Shown: piece after piece, positions 19,893-31,346 of the stretch | How the letters are laid out: each line of letters starts with the position of its first letter | Numbering within the stretch: the first letter of the stretch is position 1 | Assembly (NCBI RefSeq): GCF_010183535.1 | Contig: NC_071333.1 | Span: forward strand, 19,280,587 to 19,344,586 | Direction: 5' to 3' | DNA from: Caenorhabditis remanei | Taxonomy: Eukaryota; Nematoda; Chromadorea; Rhabditida; Rhabditidae | Length of the DNA stretch: 64,000 nt | Translations under genes and position numbers: made by a program | Notes under the pieces: model-generated | What the model was told of the DNA's origin: nothing | Databases searched by the model: none | The model's input: the letters and a program-made list of their open reading frames with translations, nothing else

Positions 19893-22800
19893 TTATGGGT
19901 TCGGATCACTTCTTTCAAATCCCTGACGAATCAGGTGGAACAGTTCCATGAAGAAAACTGAAAATAAATCATAGGTATCTATAGTTTAAAAAGAAAACAA
20001 ACATATCTCTGAACCATCGCTAAATCTTGTTGGCGCTTGAACCGTGAGCTTCTTATTCTTTTCAGCTCTTCTTAAACGTTTTCTGGACGCATTGGATGCC
20101 TGAAATACAATACATTATTAATAAGTTTTATTTTCCAGAGGGATGTGCTAAGGTCATCTTAAAAACTAATTGAAAAATCAGATTTTTAATTTTATTTGCG
20201 AAATTTTGAGAAACCCGTGTTCAATTTATTTTTTTTTGCATATTTTTCAAAAAGGATTTTTTTTATGGACACCTTGATTTTCTTTCTTAAATATATTTAC
20301 ACTCCAAATCTCACTAGACGGTGGTTTTAATAGATATTACACTATATCGGAAAATTCAGTACGTATTTTGAAATCACTTACAATTTGGCATTGCGCATTT
20401 ACCGCGTTGAAAAGTTGAAGCGTGCTGAGAGCTCCGGAATCTTGATATCCAGTTCGTGGAGTGGTGCTTGAGGTTGTCACCTTGAAACCGTGAGGATTTG
20501 GCGCGATTTCGCGAGAGGTCTCTGAGTTGTTCAACTGTAATAAATTGAAAATTGAAAATTTGGCTAATTCAAGTATTTTGTAGGTCAGTATCTTCTAGAA
20601 CCTAGCTAATTTCATTAGTTTTTCCGGTTTATTGAATACATTTTTTAGGTAGAGGGATGTGCTAAAATATGCATGCAACAAACTTATTAAAAATCAGAAA
20701 TTGAATCTTATATAAAAAATTGAGAAAAATCTAAAACAATCTGTGTTGTTTACATTCTTAACTAACAGAAACTATAGCGATACACAAAACCTGGGTAGAC
20801 AGGGGGTTTTAGTAGGACCTATACTATATGAAAAAAAATTCAGTACGCATTTTGAAGTCACGTACCATTTGGCATTGTGCATTTACCGCGTTGAAAAGTT
20901 CAAGCGTGGTGAGAGCTCCAGAATCTTGATATTCACTTCTTGGAGTTGTGCTGGTGGTTGTGTTGACCTTGAAACCAAAGGGAGACATTTTCGCAGAAGT
21001 CTCTGGTTTGCTTGTCTGTAATAAATTGAAAATTGAAAATTTGGCTAATTCAAGTATTTTGTAGGTCAGTATCTTCTAGAACCTAGCTAATTTCATTAGT
21101 TTTTCCGGTTTATTTAATAAATTTTTTACGTAAAGGGATGTGCTAAGATATTCATGCTACAAACTAATTAAAAATCAGAAATTGAATCTTATATGAGAAA
21201 TTGAGAATAATCCATAACAATCTTTGTTGATTTAAATGTTTTTAAAAGCCTTTTCAAAGCTGGACATCTAAATTTACATTCTTTACTAACAGAAACTACA
21301 GTGATACACAAAACCTGGGTAGACAGAGGGTTTTAGTAGGTATTATACTATATCAAAAAATTCAGTACGCATTTTGAAGTCACGTACCATTTGGCATTGT
21401 GCATTTACCGCGTTGAAAAGTTCAAGCGTGGTTAGAGCTCCAGAGTCTTGATATTCACTTTCTGGAGTTGTGCTGGTGGTTGGGCTGACCTTGAAACCAA
21501 AGGGACTCATTTTCGCAGAAGTCTCTGGTTTGATTGTCTGTAATAAATTAAAAACTAAAAATTTCACTAATTCAAGTAATTTTGTAGGTCAGTATCTTCT
21601 AGAACGTCGCAAAATTTATTAGTTTTTCTGGTTTCTTGGATAGATTTTTCAGATAGATGGATGCGCTAAGGTCATCCTAAAAACTAATTGAAAAAACAGA
21701 AATTAAAATTTATTTATGAAATTTTTGGAAACCTGTTTTCAAATTGTTTGGAATTTCTAAATTTTTTTTATAAAGCTGAACACCTAGATTTTTTTTTAAA
21801 ATAGTTTTACATTCTTAAATAGTTTTACTCTTAATAGACGGAGGTTTCAATAGATAGCATACTATATCGGAAAACTCAGTACGTATTTCGAAGTCATGTA
21901 CCATTGGAAATTGTGCATTCACGGCCTTGAAAAGTTCAAGCGTCGTGAGAGCTCCAGAATCTTGATATTTAGTTCCTGGATTTGTGCTGGTCGTTGTGTT
22001 GACCTTGAAACCATGGGGAGATGGAGACATTTCTGCAGAAGTATCTGGTTCGTTTGTCTGTAATAAATTAAAAATTAAAAATTCGACTAATTCGAGTAAT
22101 TTTGTAGGTCAGTATTGTTATGTCTTTTGGTGGCCAAGGGAGAAGAGACGTTGATAGAGAGAGCCTTTATTATAGAGAACTCAGAACTGAACTGGTGGAC
22201 GTGGAAAACGTCCACTTAAATACAAACATGATAACGATCTAGCCGGGTTAGTGGAACGCCGGTTTTCACGCTATAAATAATACACGTTATAATAATGAAT
22301 TATGCAACACCTCCCCTTTTTAGTTACGAGGTCGGTATGTTTTCTTAGACGGGTCCATGGTGAGACGGGCGGGTGGACGAGATGGACGATTGGAGCGGCG
22401 AGGCACGACGGCAGGAGACTGTATTGGAGTGGTGGCTGGTGTGGCACGAGGCGGTGACAGTTGTTGAGTGTGGACGTCCTGACTGAGTTTCGGCTCTTTG
22501 AAATTCTTTCCTTCGATAAGGTCCATCGGGATTGTCTTCGCTGCTGGTGGTGACTCTCGGCGACGGAGCTGGTTGGCATGACGTTTCCATGTGGTGTTGT
22601 CATTGACGCGGACCGAGTAGAGCGTCTTGCCCAGTCGACAGATGATGACACCTGAAGTCCAAGTAGTAGCACTCAGATTACGATAAGACTTCACATAAAC
22701 CTTGTCATGTGGAGCAAATTCCTTTGTTCGCGAACCATGTTGCCGATTGAACTGGTCTTCCATTTTGTGGTTGTAGTCGGAAGACACCGGTGCAGACGAG

Positions 22801-25800
22801 GGTAGCAATTGGTTGAGGAAAGTCTTGATCCTACGACCAATGAAGTTTTCGGCTGGTGTGACATGGTTCGGAGAGGCATCACAAGGGGTGGAGCGGTAGT
22901 TCTGTAGGAATATGTTCAGAGCAGTATCGTCTGTTTCCTCCCCTTTCAACTTGCCTAATGCCCTTTTCAGGGTGTCCACAAATCTTTCTGCCTGCCCATT
23001 GGATTGAGGGTGGTAAGGTGGTGATCGGATGTGGTTGATCCCTTGTGATTTGCAGAACTCATTGAATGCACTGGAAGTGAATTGACTGCCATTGTCTGTG
23101 ACCAAGGTATCCGGTATGCCGAATTGAGAGAAGACGTGCTGGAACAGCTTCAGAGTTGCAGATGTGGTGATTGAAGTAGTGGTTCGGATTTCGGGCCACT
23201 TTGAGAAAGCATCCACCATCACCAAGTAGTATTTTCCATGGATTGGACCGGCATAGTCGGCGTGGACTCTTTGCCAGGGAGCCGTTGGCATTGGCCACGA
23301 ACAGAGAGTGGTTTTGACCGGGTCCTTGGCTACGGCGGCGCACTGATCACAGCTCTGCACCATCTTCTGAATGTCCGCATCCATTCCGCACCAGTAGACG
23401 AAACTGCGAGCCAGTTTCTTCATCCTCACGATACCAGGATGAGCACGGTGGAGCATTTTCAGAACTCGATTCCTGAGAGTGGGGGGTACAAGGATTCGCT
23501 CACCAAACATAATACAGCCTTGCACTATGTAGAGATCTTCACGTCGGTTGTAGTACTCCCATAATGGTGAATTCTTCGGAACGGACTTGGGCCATTGACC
23601 GGTTTGGATTGCTTTGTAGACCTCTTGTAGCGTGGTATCTTTCCTTGAGTAGGATCGGATGGTATGGGCATTGACGGGCAACTGTTTGCATCCTTGGGCA
23701 AAAGTGTCGGTGATGTCTAATTCAACCTGAGCAATGACGTGGTCCTCCGGCTCTTTGCTGTCCGCATTTTCAGCAATCAATCGGGATAGAGCATCAGCTT
23801 GTCCGAATGACATCGTGTTGACGTACTCAATTTTGAAGTGATAGTTTAGCAATATAACAGCCCACCTTTGCAATCTGTTAGCACTGTAAACCGGAACTCC
23901 TTTTTTATCACCAAAAATAGACAGGAGCGGCTTGTGATCAGTCTTCAAAATGAACGATCTCCCGTGGAGGTACTTGTGGAACTTCGTGACAGCTGTGACC
24001 AACGCAAAACCTTCCTTTTCAATCTGGGAGTAGTTCTGTTGAGCTTTGTTGAGTGATTTACTGATGTGGAATACGGCCTTCTCCGATCCATCTGGGTAAC
24101 GATGAGAGAGCACGGCACCGATTCCATATTGAGAAGCATCAGCGGCAACGATTATCGGTTTGTTTGGATCATAGTGTGTCAGCAGCAGATCAGACTGGAG
24201 CACTTCCTTGATTTGGTCGAAGGCATTCTGGCAAGCACGAGACCATCGGAACGGAGTGTCCTTTTTTGTGAGTGCGTCGAGAGGTGGTCGCAACCGGAAA
24301 AGAGATTTAACGAACGCACCATAGAATTGAATTAGTCCTAAGAATGACTTCACCTGACTGACATCCTTCGGCACTGGCATGTTCTTGATAGCTGCTATCT
24401 TTTCCGGATCAGGTCTTCTGCCATTTTTGTCCACGATGAATCCCAAGAATCGGACTTCCTGCATGAGAAAATTGCACTTTTCCAGCTTCATTTTAAGTCC
24501 AAATGCATTGATTCGGCTCATCACTTTCATCAGTCGGTCATCGTGTTCGGATACTGTGCTTCCTGTTACGATCACATCGTCGAGGTACGAGGCGACGCCT
24601 TCTATTCCATTTATCAGTTGATCCATCAGTTGTTGGAATATGCCGGGAGCCGATTTGACACCAAATGGGAGACGATTAAACTGGTAGAGTCCTTTGTGAG
24701 TATTAATACACAGCAACTCTTTAGAATCGTCGCTGAGTTCCATCTGTAAGTATGCTTCGGCGAGATCAATCTGAGTAAAATACTTCCCACCATTTATGCT
24801 TGTGAATATGCTATCGGCAGTTGGTAAAGGGTGCCGATGCTGCTCAATCGAATCGTTGAGGCCAGTGGAGTAGTCAGCGCACATTCGGATGGATCCGTTC
24901 TTCTTCTTTACAGTCACAGTCGGAGCAGCCCATGAAGAATGATCAACTGGAGTCAGAACTCCTTGCAGTGTGAGGCGGTCCAGTTCCTCGGATACAGCTG
25001 ATAGCGTTGCATATGGCACTGGTCGGCATTTTCGAAATACTGGTTTCGCGTCCGGCTTCAGCTTGATTTCAGCTTTCATTTTGGTGCACTTGCCCAGTCC
25101 TGGTTGAAAAACCTGTGGAAACGAGTTCTCCAGCGATATTTTTAGTTGCTCTCTGGCACCGTCCAGGAAGTCGCATGCTGAGCCGGTGAGAGAGCCAACC
25201 AAATTGATCTGTTCGGAGCCATTTAGCGTGTTCCATAGTTGTTGGTCTCGAGCCATCCAATCGATTCCAAGAAGTGTTTTTGTTTCAGCAACATGGGCCT
25301 TCAACACATGGGCGTCCTTTCCGATTGTCACGTTACACTCGAACCATCCTTTAACCAAAATGGGTTGGTTGTTCGCTGAACGCACGGTTATTGTGGGTTT
25401 ATGGAGTTGTGGACGTCCCAGTTTGATCCAGTCAGACTCATGGAAGAGCGTCACGTCCGCACCCGTGTCGAATTGCATTTTGATCGGTTTGTCATTGACT
25501 ACGACTGTCCGGTAGATTCGGTTGGATCCAGATGTAGTGGCTGCCTGGATGACGACGCTGTTGATGGTCGACTCGGCACCTTTCTTGTTCTGATCCCGTT
25601 GCTTGGTTCTGCAATCTGTTTCGAGATGGCCTGCTCTTTTACAATATCTACACTTAACTTTTCTGGGATTTTTACAATCCTTCAGCCAATGAGTTCCTCC
25701 ACATCCGGGACATGGTTTTGACGGAGCTGTCTCTGATTTCGGATTGGGTTGGTGCTTCGTCTGTCTCTGATTCCGCTGTGAATGCTTTTGTACCAGATTG

Positions 25801-27482
25801 ATCCCTGTGCTCGGCGCAGTGATCGACATTGAGTCAGCGCGGATATCCAACAATCTCTTGACTTCACCTTCAAGTTCCAACAGCGTAATATTGGGTTTCG
25901 ATGCCATCGTTTGAAGCGCCTTGGTCCTCATGTCAGTCCACCTTTCATCACGAAGTCCAGAGATCCATACCATACAACAAACTTGATCATCCGTCATCTT
26001 CTTGAACTCCGCTGCCGTGAATTTCCGGAGGACAGTACCGGTGTACTCTTCGAGTTTGGTGCCATCGAACTCGAGACGAAGAAACTCCTGTCTCTTCTTG
26101 AAGATTGATGATGTGGACTTGAAGGTGTCCTTCAGCTTGTTGACGGTGTCACTGTAGTTGAAATCCATCGGGAGCTTGGGTAAAATACGGTTAGAATAAT
26201 ATGTGTAGTCACTGCCACTTATCTTTGATAAAACTATTCGAGTTTTCTCTTCGTCGCTCAGTTGATGTCCATCTTTATTTATGACGTCCTTGTAGCGAGA
26301 GTAAAACTGGTCGAATGTCTTCTCCATCTCCGGATCGTATTGAAACTGCGGGATCCTATTCGATATTTGATCGAATAGTCTTGGTGCCGTGGGTGTAGCC
26401 GGAGCAGTTTCATTAGTTTGTGCCTGCGCCTGGGTCGTTTGAAGTTGAACCAGTTGGGCCACTGCTTGTGTCAGGCTTGCTAGTTGTTCCTCGACAGTTG
26501 CCATTATCTGATCGCCAATTTGTTATGTCTTTTGGTGGCCAAGGGAGAAGAGACGTTGATAGAGAGAGCCTTTATTATAGAGAACTCAGAACTGAACTGG
26601 TGGACGTGGAAAACGTCCACTTAAATACAAACATGATAACGATCTAGCCGGGTTAGTGGAACGCCGGTTTTCACGCTATAAATAATACACGTTATAATAA
26701 TGAATTATGCAACAAGTATCTTCTAGAACGTCGCAAAACTTATTAGTTTTTCTGGTTTCTTGGATAGATTTTTCAGATAGATGGATGTGCTAAGGTCATC
26801 CTAAAGACTAATTGAAAAATCAGAAATTAAACTTTATGTCAGAAGTTTAGAGAAACCAGAGTTTTGAATATTTTTGAAAAATTTTTAAATTTTCTTTCTT
26901 AAATAGTTTTACACTCAAAATCCCAATAGACGGAAATTTCAATAGATATAATAGTATATCGGAAAAATTCAGTACGTATATCGAAGTCACGTACCATTTG
27001 GAATTGTGCATCTAGTGCCTTTAGAAATTCGACTGTCATGAGAGCTCCAGAATCTTGATATTCAGTTCTTGGAATTGTGCTGGTGGAGAGATCTTTAGCA
27101 TTGGTGAGATCAAATGGGCTGCTTGCAGTGGGATTCGATGAATTGAGCTCTTCCTGGATCTTCTGAAAAGTTCATGTAAAAATCTATTTTTGAAAACTGA
27201 AGGTTCAAATAATCCAGTAAATATACTCACCTCGAACACTGGATAATTCTTGATAAATTCCTGGATAATTTCATGGCTCATCCAGTCCTTCGTGTGCGGC
27301 ATCAAACTTGAGGTGGAGGCGCTAGAGATGGTGACCACTGGTTTCTCCGCAGGAGCTTGAGACGAGGCTAAATACGCATCCAACAAATTCAACCAAAACG
27401 TCTCCGTCCAATTTTTCGGGAAGATGGACGATGAGCAGCCAGAACATTGGCTTCCCAGTTGTCCAATCTCCTTGGGATTCAT
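19893..27482 (-). CDS. Repeat-exon protein with basic C-terminal region (396 aa, eight exons)
   Basis: Minus-strand exons are 27231-27482, 26995-27162, 21902-22057, 21388-21537, 20866-21015, 20382-20534, 20003-20099 and 19893-19957, and the phases close to 396 residues. Exon 1 encodes a conserved N-terminus (NWTETFWLNLLDAYLASSQA, then DWMSHEIIQEFIKNYPVFE). Exons 3-6 are tandem copies of one 50-52 codon unit (HGFKV..TTSTTP..EYQDSGALTTLELF.AVNAQ.QM), and exon 2 ends with a fifth, diverged copy. Exon 7 is a basic segment (NASRKRLRRAEKNKKLTVQ) that faintly resembles a bZIP basic region (N-x7-R). All unit exons are phase 0 at both ends. Intron 2 (22058-26994) contains a complete Ty3/gypsy element. 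The paralog at 45015-46492 has a single unit exon. The unit-3 donor reads GTACAT in place of GTACGT. A regulatory role is possible but unproven. Confidence 0.78.
22116..22309 (-). repeat. 3' LTR of the Ty3/gypsy element
   Basis: A 194-bp terminal repeat identical by eye to the 5' copy at 26521-26714. Read on the minus strand it starts TGTTGCATAATTC and contains a TATTTATAG box about 45 bp in. It is preceded by the polypurine tract. Confidence 0.95.
22320..26504 (-). CDS. Gag-Pol polyprotein of a Ty3/gypsy retrotransposon (1394 aa, one frame)
   Basis: A single minus-strand frame of 1394 codons encodes the full polyprotein, so gag and pol are fused with no frameshift. Gag occupies about residues 1-260. 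Two CCHC zinc knuckles follow at 265-277 and 285-298, then an aspartic protease with DTGA at 346-349. Reverse transcriptase carries FNRLPFGVKSAP (609-620) and the active-site YLDD (640-643). RNase H has AADAS around 787-791 and TDH around 855-857. Integrase has the HHCC zinc site (His1019, His1022, Cys1052, Cys1055) and DDE residues Asp1083, Asp1137 and Glu1173. The order RT-RH-IN marks Ty3/gypsy (Metaviridae) as opposed to copia. No envelope gene is present. There are no stops or shifts, so it is potentially active. Confidence 0.97.
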   Translation of the reverse strand: MATVEEQLASLTQAVAQLVQLQTTQAQAQTNETAPATPTAPRLFDQISNRIPQFQYDPEMEKTFDQFYSRYKDVINKDGHQLSDEEKTRIVLSKISGSDYTYYSNRILPKLPMDFNYSDTVNKLKDTFKSTSSIFKKRQEFLRLEFDGTKLEEYTGTVLRKFTAAEFKKMTDDQVCCMVWISGLRDERWTDMRTKALQTMASKPNITLLELEGEVKRLLDIRADSMSITAPSTGINLVQKHSQRNQRQTKHQPNPKSETAPSKPCPGCGGTHWLKDCKNPRKVKCRYCKRAGHLETDCRTKQRDQNKKGAESTINSVVIQAATTSGSNRIYRTVVVNDKPIKMQFDTGADVTLFHESDWIKLGRPQLHKPTITVRSANNQPILVKGWFECNVTIGKDAHVLKAHVAETKTLLGIDWMARDQQLWNTLNGSEQINLVGSLTGSACDFLDGAREQLKISLENSFPQVFQPGLGKCTKMKAEIKLKPDAKPVFRKCRPVPYATLSAVSEELDRLTLQGVLTPVDHSSWAAPTVTVKKKNGSIRMCADYSTGLNDSIEQHRHPLPTADSIFTSINGGKYFTQIDLAEAYLQMELSDDSKELLCINTHKGLYQFNRLPFGVKSAPGIFQQLMDQLINGIEGVASYLDDVIVTGSTVSEHDDRLMKVMSRINAFGLKMKLEKCNFLMQEVRFLGFIVDKNGRRPDPEKIAAIKNMPVPKDVSQVKSFLGLIQFYGAFVKSLFRLRPPLDALTKKDTPFRWSRACQNAFDQIKEVLQSDLLLTHYDPNKPIIVAADASQYGIGAVLSHRYPDGSEKAVFHISKSLNKAQQNYSQIEKEGFALVTAVTKFHKYLHGRSFILKTDHKPLLSIFGDKKGVPVYSANRLQRWAVILLNYHFKIEYVNTMSFGQADALSRLIAENADSKEPEDHVIAQVELDITDTFAQGCKQLPVNAHTIRSYSRKDTTLQEVYKAIQTGQWPKSVPKNSPLWEYYNRREDLYIVQGCIMFGERILVPPTLRNRVLKMLHRAHPGIVRMKKLARSFVYWCGMDADIQKMVQSCDQCAAVAKDPVKTTLCSWPMPTAPWQRVHADYAGPIHGKYYLVMVDAFSKWPEIRTTTSITTSATLKLFQHVFSQFGIPDTLVTDNGSQFTSSAFNEFCKSQGINHIRSPPYHPQSNGQAERFVDTLKRALGKLKGEETDDTALNIFLQNYRSTPCDASPNHVTPAENFIGRRIKTFLNQLLPSSAPVSSDYNHKMEDQFNRQHGSRTKEFAPHDKVYVKSYRNLSATTWTSGVIICRLGKTLYSVRVNDNTTWKRHANQLRRRESPPAAKTIPMDLIEGKNFKEPKLSQDVHTQQLSPPRATPATTPIQSPAVVPRRSNRPSRPPARLTMDPSKKTYRPRN
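26521..26714 (-). repeat. 5' LTR of the Ty3/gypsy element
   Basis: The upstream LTR in the minus-strand sense of the element. It is the same length as, and by eye identical to, the copy at 22116-22309. Its outer edge abuts AGTAT, the target-site duplication. Confidence 0.95.
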
Positions 27483-30225
27483 TATTCTCGGATGCACTTT
27501 TTTGTTGAGTTCACTGTAAAACAAATCTGAAAGATAAGAAAACAGTAAAACCAACAATAATAAAAAGACGCCACGTCATGTTAAATACGCAAGGACTTCT
27601 TTTATTTCACTCTTGTTATTCCTTTCTTTGGTCGTTGTAGCCTCTCTAACCAAAACATTTCCACCATCAACGGGGAGACGCTCCTTTTCAATTTTTCACT
27701 CCACTCATAGAGAAGCTTGGTCTAAATTAAAACTAATCACTTTGACACTAGCTTATTAGCGGAGGTCGAAAGGAATTAGATGTTACTCCAGCCGAACCCC
27801 TCATACATGAAAAATACTTTACGAAGAAGCAGCGTCTACGTTTACTTTCAAAATTTTAATGTAGTACGTCGGGAAGGACATGTCGAAAATCATGAAACAA
27901 ATGTTACTCTGGGAAAGACAAATCAAACAGCCTCTATCATACCAAAATGAAATAACACAAGTGAGAGACGAGGAGTGAAAGAGTGGGGGTCAGAGACACA
28001 GAAATGAAGCGCGACTTGCTAACATGCGCACTGGTCATCTACTCGTGTGACAATTCAAGAGGTCAGATAAAGAGAAACAAAGATGTTCTGACTTTTCTTG
28101 AACACTATTACAAACGTTTTGATGTCTCGACGCGTGAGAGGTTTAGATAAGAAAATATTTTTTTGTAAAACTGAATTTTCGGATAAAAAAAGGAAACTGG
28201 AGACACTACGATGCCGAGTCTTAAATTAAGAGGGATATTTTAGGAGCGTCGTTTTTTGAACATTTGAACTTGTGTTGCAACATTTTGAAAACGATTAGCC
28301 GGAAGGAAAACAAGAAATAAGAAACAAACTGTCACTGAAAAGTTGGAATTGAACGGTCTCTGCCACACCAAAGAGTCAACATTCAGAGAAGGGATAGTGG
28401 GAGGAAATGCATAACTGATGGATACGCAGAGATTTGGGTGTAGTGAGTAATAGTCTCATGTAATAGACAGAAGAAAAATGAGGGGCAGAGATTGGAGTGA
28501 GCAAAGCCGAACGAATTCGCAAATCTCGCAGACTTTCACGTGCACCATTCATTGACAAAAAGCGCGCAAGGTGGTAGAAAGCAGAAGAAACCAGTATCGA
28601 AGGACCACGGTCACACCAAAGAGCTACATCGAGAGAAAAAGAAAAAAGTGGTAGAAAAGAGGATCGATACGCAGATGGCTTACTGTTAGTGAAAATCTAA
28701 TTCCGTTAAACAATTGATTTTGATGAGAAAAAAAGGATTGAAGTGGAAGCAGGATAATCTTAAGGCATCTCTGCTAGAAAAGCCAGGAATCAATCGTTCA
28801 AGTAAGACCCCTGAATTCGTTACGTAGCTGCAGGAAGAGAAGTCGAATGACCTCTACCATTCCAAACGAAAAGTGTCGAAATTGAGAGAGTGGGAATGGA
28901 GAGAAGCGCATATGTACAAGCGAACAGACTCAGTTCGTAACTTTCGCAGACCCTATATTTATAAATAAAAATCGCTCAAAGTGGTAGAAAGCAGAACAAA
29001 TCAGTATCGAATTACCACTGCCACACCAAACAGCTACATTGAGAGAAAATGAAAAAAGTGGTAGAAAAGAGGATCGATACGCAGATGGCTTACTGTTAGT
29101 AAAAATTGAATTCAGTTAAAAATTGAATTCAGTTAAAAATTGATTTTTATGAGAAAAAAAGGATTGAAGTGGGAACGGGATAATCTTGAAACATCTCTGT
29201 TAGAAAAGCCAGAAATCAATCGTTTAGAAGCTGCAGAAAAAGAAGTCTAATGACCTCTACCATTCCAAACAAAAAGTGTCAAAATTGAGAGCGTGGAAAT
29301 GGAGAGAAGCGCATATGTCTTGGATACGCAGAGATTCGGTGTGTAGTGAGTAATTGTTTCATGTAATAGATTCGTGTACAGAAGAATATGAGAAGCACAG
29401 TATGGAGTATGAAATACAAGCGAACAGACTCAGTTCGTAACTTTCGCAGACCCTATATTTATAAATAAAAATCGCTCAAAGTGGTAGAAAGCAGAACAAA
29501 TCAGTATCGAATGACCACTGCCACACCAAACAGCTACATTGAGAGAAAAAGAAAAATGGAAGCAAAAGGATGTGTAGAGGATGGATACGCAGACAGCTTA
29601 CTGTTAATGAGAATCAAATTCAGTTAAAACATTGAGTTTGGTGAGAAAGAAAAGATTGGAATAGAAACGGTACAATGTTATGACCCCTCTATTAGAAAAA
29701 CAAAAATTGCCTGTTACACAGAAAAAAAATCAAAAAAGGCAGAGTCCAATTGATTGAGAAGACGGGAGTAGAGAAGTTACAGAGAAATAGGAAATTATAG
29801 TGGATACGCAGAAATCAATAGTTGAAGGAACAAGCCTCAATCCGTAACATTAAAATGTTGCGGGATGAGAAGTCGACTGACATCTACCATTCCTAACAAA
29901 AAGTGTCGAAATGGAGAGAGTGGGAATGGAAGGAAACGCATATGTATTGGATACGCAGAGATTTGAAGTGTGTTGAGTAATCGTTTTATGGGGAAAAGGG
30001 TGGGAGCTGAGAAATGTGATAAAGAGAGGAAACGCAGATAAACGGTTAGAAAAACTGTAGTATTTTGGAAAACAAAGAGATTTTAGGAAACACACAAAAA
30101 CTTTTGTTTTAGGAGAGAGAAATAATTGAGACAATATAGTTAGCACAGAGACAATCTTGCAGAATTCAGAATTGAAACAATTGTTGATTCTCGAGAATTT
30201 CTGAAACAACCAGCTTAAAAACTTT
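27483..30225 (-). repeat. Upstream array of a recurring module (arm 1 of the inverted duplication)
   Basis: About 2.6 kb upstream of the eight-exon gene consist of at least eight diverged copies of one module. Read in the gene's direction, each has a TCTCTGCGTATCC box, 60-100 bp with pyrimidine-rich sequence, and then a TTTGGTRTGGTAGAGGTCATTC box. Clear copies end near 27926, 28345, 28600, 28850, 29010, 29240, 29505 and 29865. Several copies pair CCATTCC with GGAATGG around the second box. The region upstream of the paralog (43230-44960) holds the same modules in opposite orientation. No protein-coding potential is evident. Function is unknown: noncoding RNA genes, promoter modules or a repeat family are all possible. 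Confidence 0.65.
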
Positions 30226-30490
30226 TTCAAGAGTATGTAAAGGCACAACTCGTCCAACGTTAACTGTTGATACCCTCAAAAGAGAATCTGGTAGCTTGCT
30301 ATTTAGAGGGGGCTCGATATTCAGTGAGAAGGAGTGTAGGCCTTCTGGTTTACACACTCAACTGTCTTGTCACACTGGACCGTCGTCTCCTAATACCATC
30401 TCGAACAGACCGATAGCCTCGAAGAAACTATTAATGTACGGCTCACAGATATCCAACTGGCGATGGTTGAGTTCTCAAATGACTGCCTCG
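30226..30490 (-). repeat. Copy of a dispersed cluster repeat (reverse orientation)
   Basis: The reverse complement matches the repeat found between the RING gene pairs, including ggatatctgtgagccgtaca, ggtattaggagacgacggtc and tgtaaaccagaaggcctaca. It is the only reverse-oriented copy and lies outside the RING cluster. Confidence 0.65.
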
Positions 30491-31165
30491 CGTAAAGTAA
30501 AATAAGATTGTTCTTCAGATTAAAATCCACGCCTCTTTTTGAAGGAAATTGAACTTCTGGTTTGATAAGCAAATCAAAAATGGAAACAAATATCTGACGT
30601 AAATCCCTTTTGTATTTACAACATAATACGTGAGAAAAAAGAGAAAAGATGTGAATCTGCTACTAACGGATTAGAGCCACTGTCCTGGATAAAAAAACGG
30701 CACTATAAAAAACTTGAAATCTTTTTTCTCTTCATGCGAGTTAATATAAAACAAGGTTGGTTTTCCGTATTCAAAAAAATTGAGTTTTGAAGAGAAAAAA
30801 GAATAAAGGGACACTAATTAAAACAAGAAGAAACTGAAAAACATAAAAATTTGCTGGCTAACAATGATCATTATTTCAACTGTATTACAATATCAGGGTT
30901 TACAGATAAAAACGGAGAGAGCTAGCGCAACTCCACGATAAAAGAAAGGGCGTGGAATTTAATAGAAAAGCAACTCAAAATGACAACAAGCTTGCATTTA
31001 AAGACTGAGAAAAACAAATATGGTACGACTATGCTCTTACAGAAACAGCTAGGCGTGTAAAAAGAATCGGTTGGTTAAACAGGCAAAAGTGAAGGATCAA
31101 AGAAAAAACCACAAATACAACAAAGCGGATGTTTTGAGTATTGAATTATTTTTCTTGTTTCTCGA
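30491..31165. other. Intergenic stretch, no gene supported
   Basis: AT-rich spacer with no convincing frame or repeat. It lies downstream of the orphan exon at 31166-31346. Confidence 0.35.
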
Positions 31166-31346
31166 TTACTTCTTATCTGAAGAATCATGTTGCTTTGGAT
31201 CAAATGGTGCAGTGGAAACGGACAGTTCTTCGCCAGAAAGATAACTATCCATAACGTTCGGTTGTTCCGTTTGTCCTTCTCGAGCCAGGCGTCGTCTAGC
31301 AATAATCATCCTACGATCCAGCGACCTTGGAGCATTTGCGCTACCT
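31166..31346 (-). pseudogene. Orphan last exon related to the gene at 32417-33673
   Basis: After a TTTACTTCAG acceptor the minus strand encodes about 59 residues ending DSSDKK-stop. Its start, RSLDRRMIIARRRLAREGQ, resembles the last exon of the neighbouring plus-strand gene (SSGRIFARRRAIVRRREASQ). I could not find matching upstream exons in the next 1 kb on the minus strand, so this is either a decayed paralog or the end of a gene whose other exons have diverged. Confidence 0.5.

Larger units (their letters stand above)
22116..26714 (-). mobile_element. Ty3/gypsy LTR retrotransposon, full length, recent insertion
   Basis: Two 194-bp LTRs (22116-22309 and 26521-26714) appear identical by eye, begin and end TGTT...AACA, and are flanked by the 5-bp duplication AGTAT (22111-22115 and 26715-26719). 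Related introns of the host gene preserve the empty site taggtcagtatcttctagaac. On the coding (minus) strand a purine run AAAAAGGGGAGG precedes the 3' LTR and TTGGCGATCAG follows the 5' LTR as the likely primer-binding site. It lies in the sense orientation of the host gene, inside intron 2. Intact coding capacity and identical LTRs indicate a very young insertion. Confidence 0.96.
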
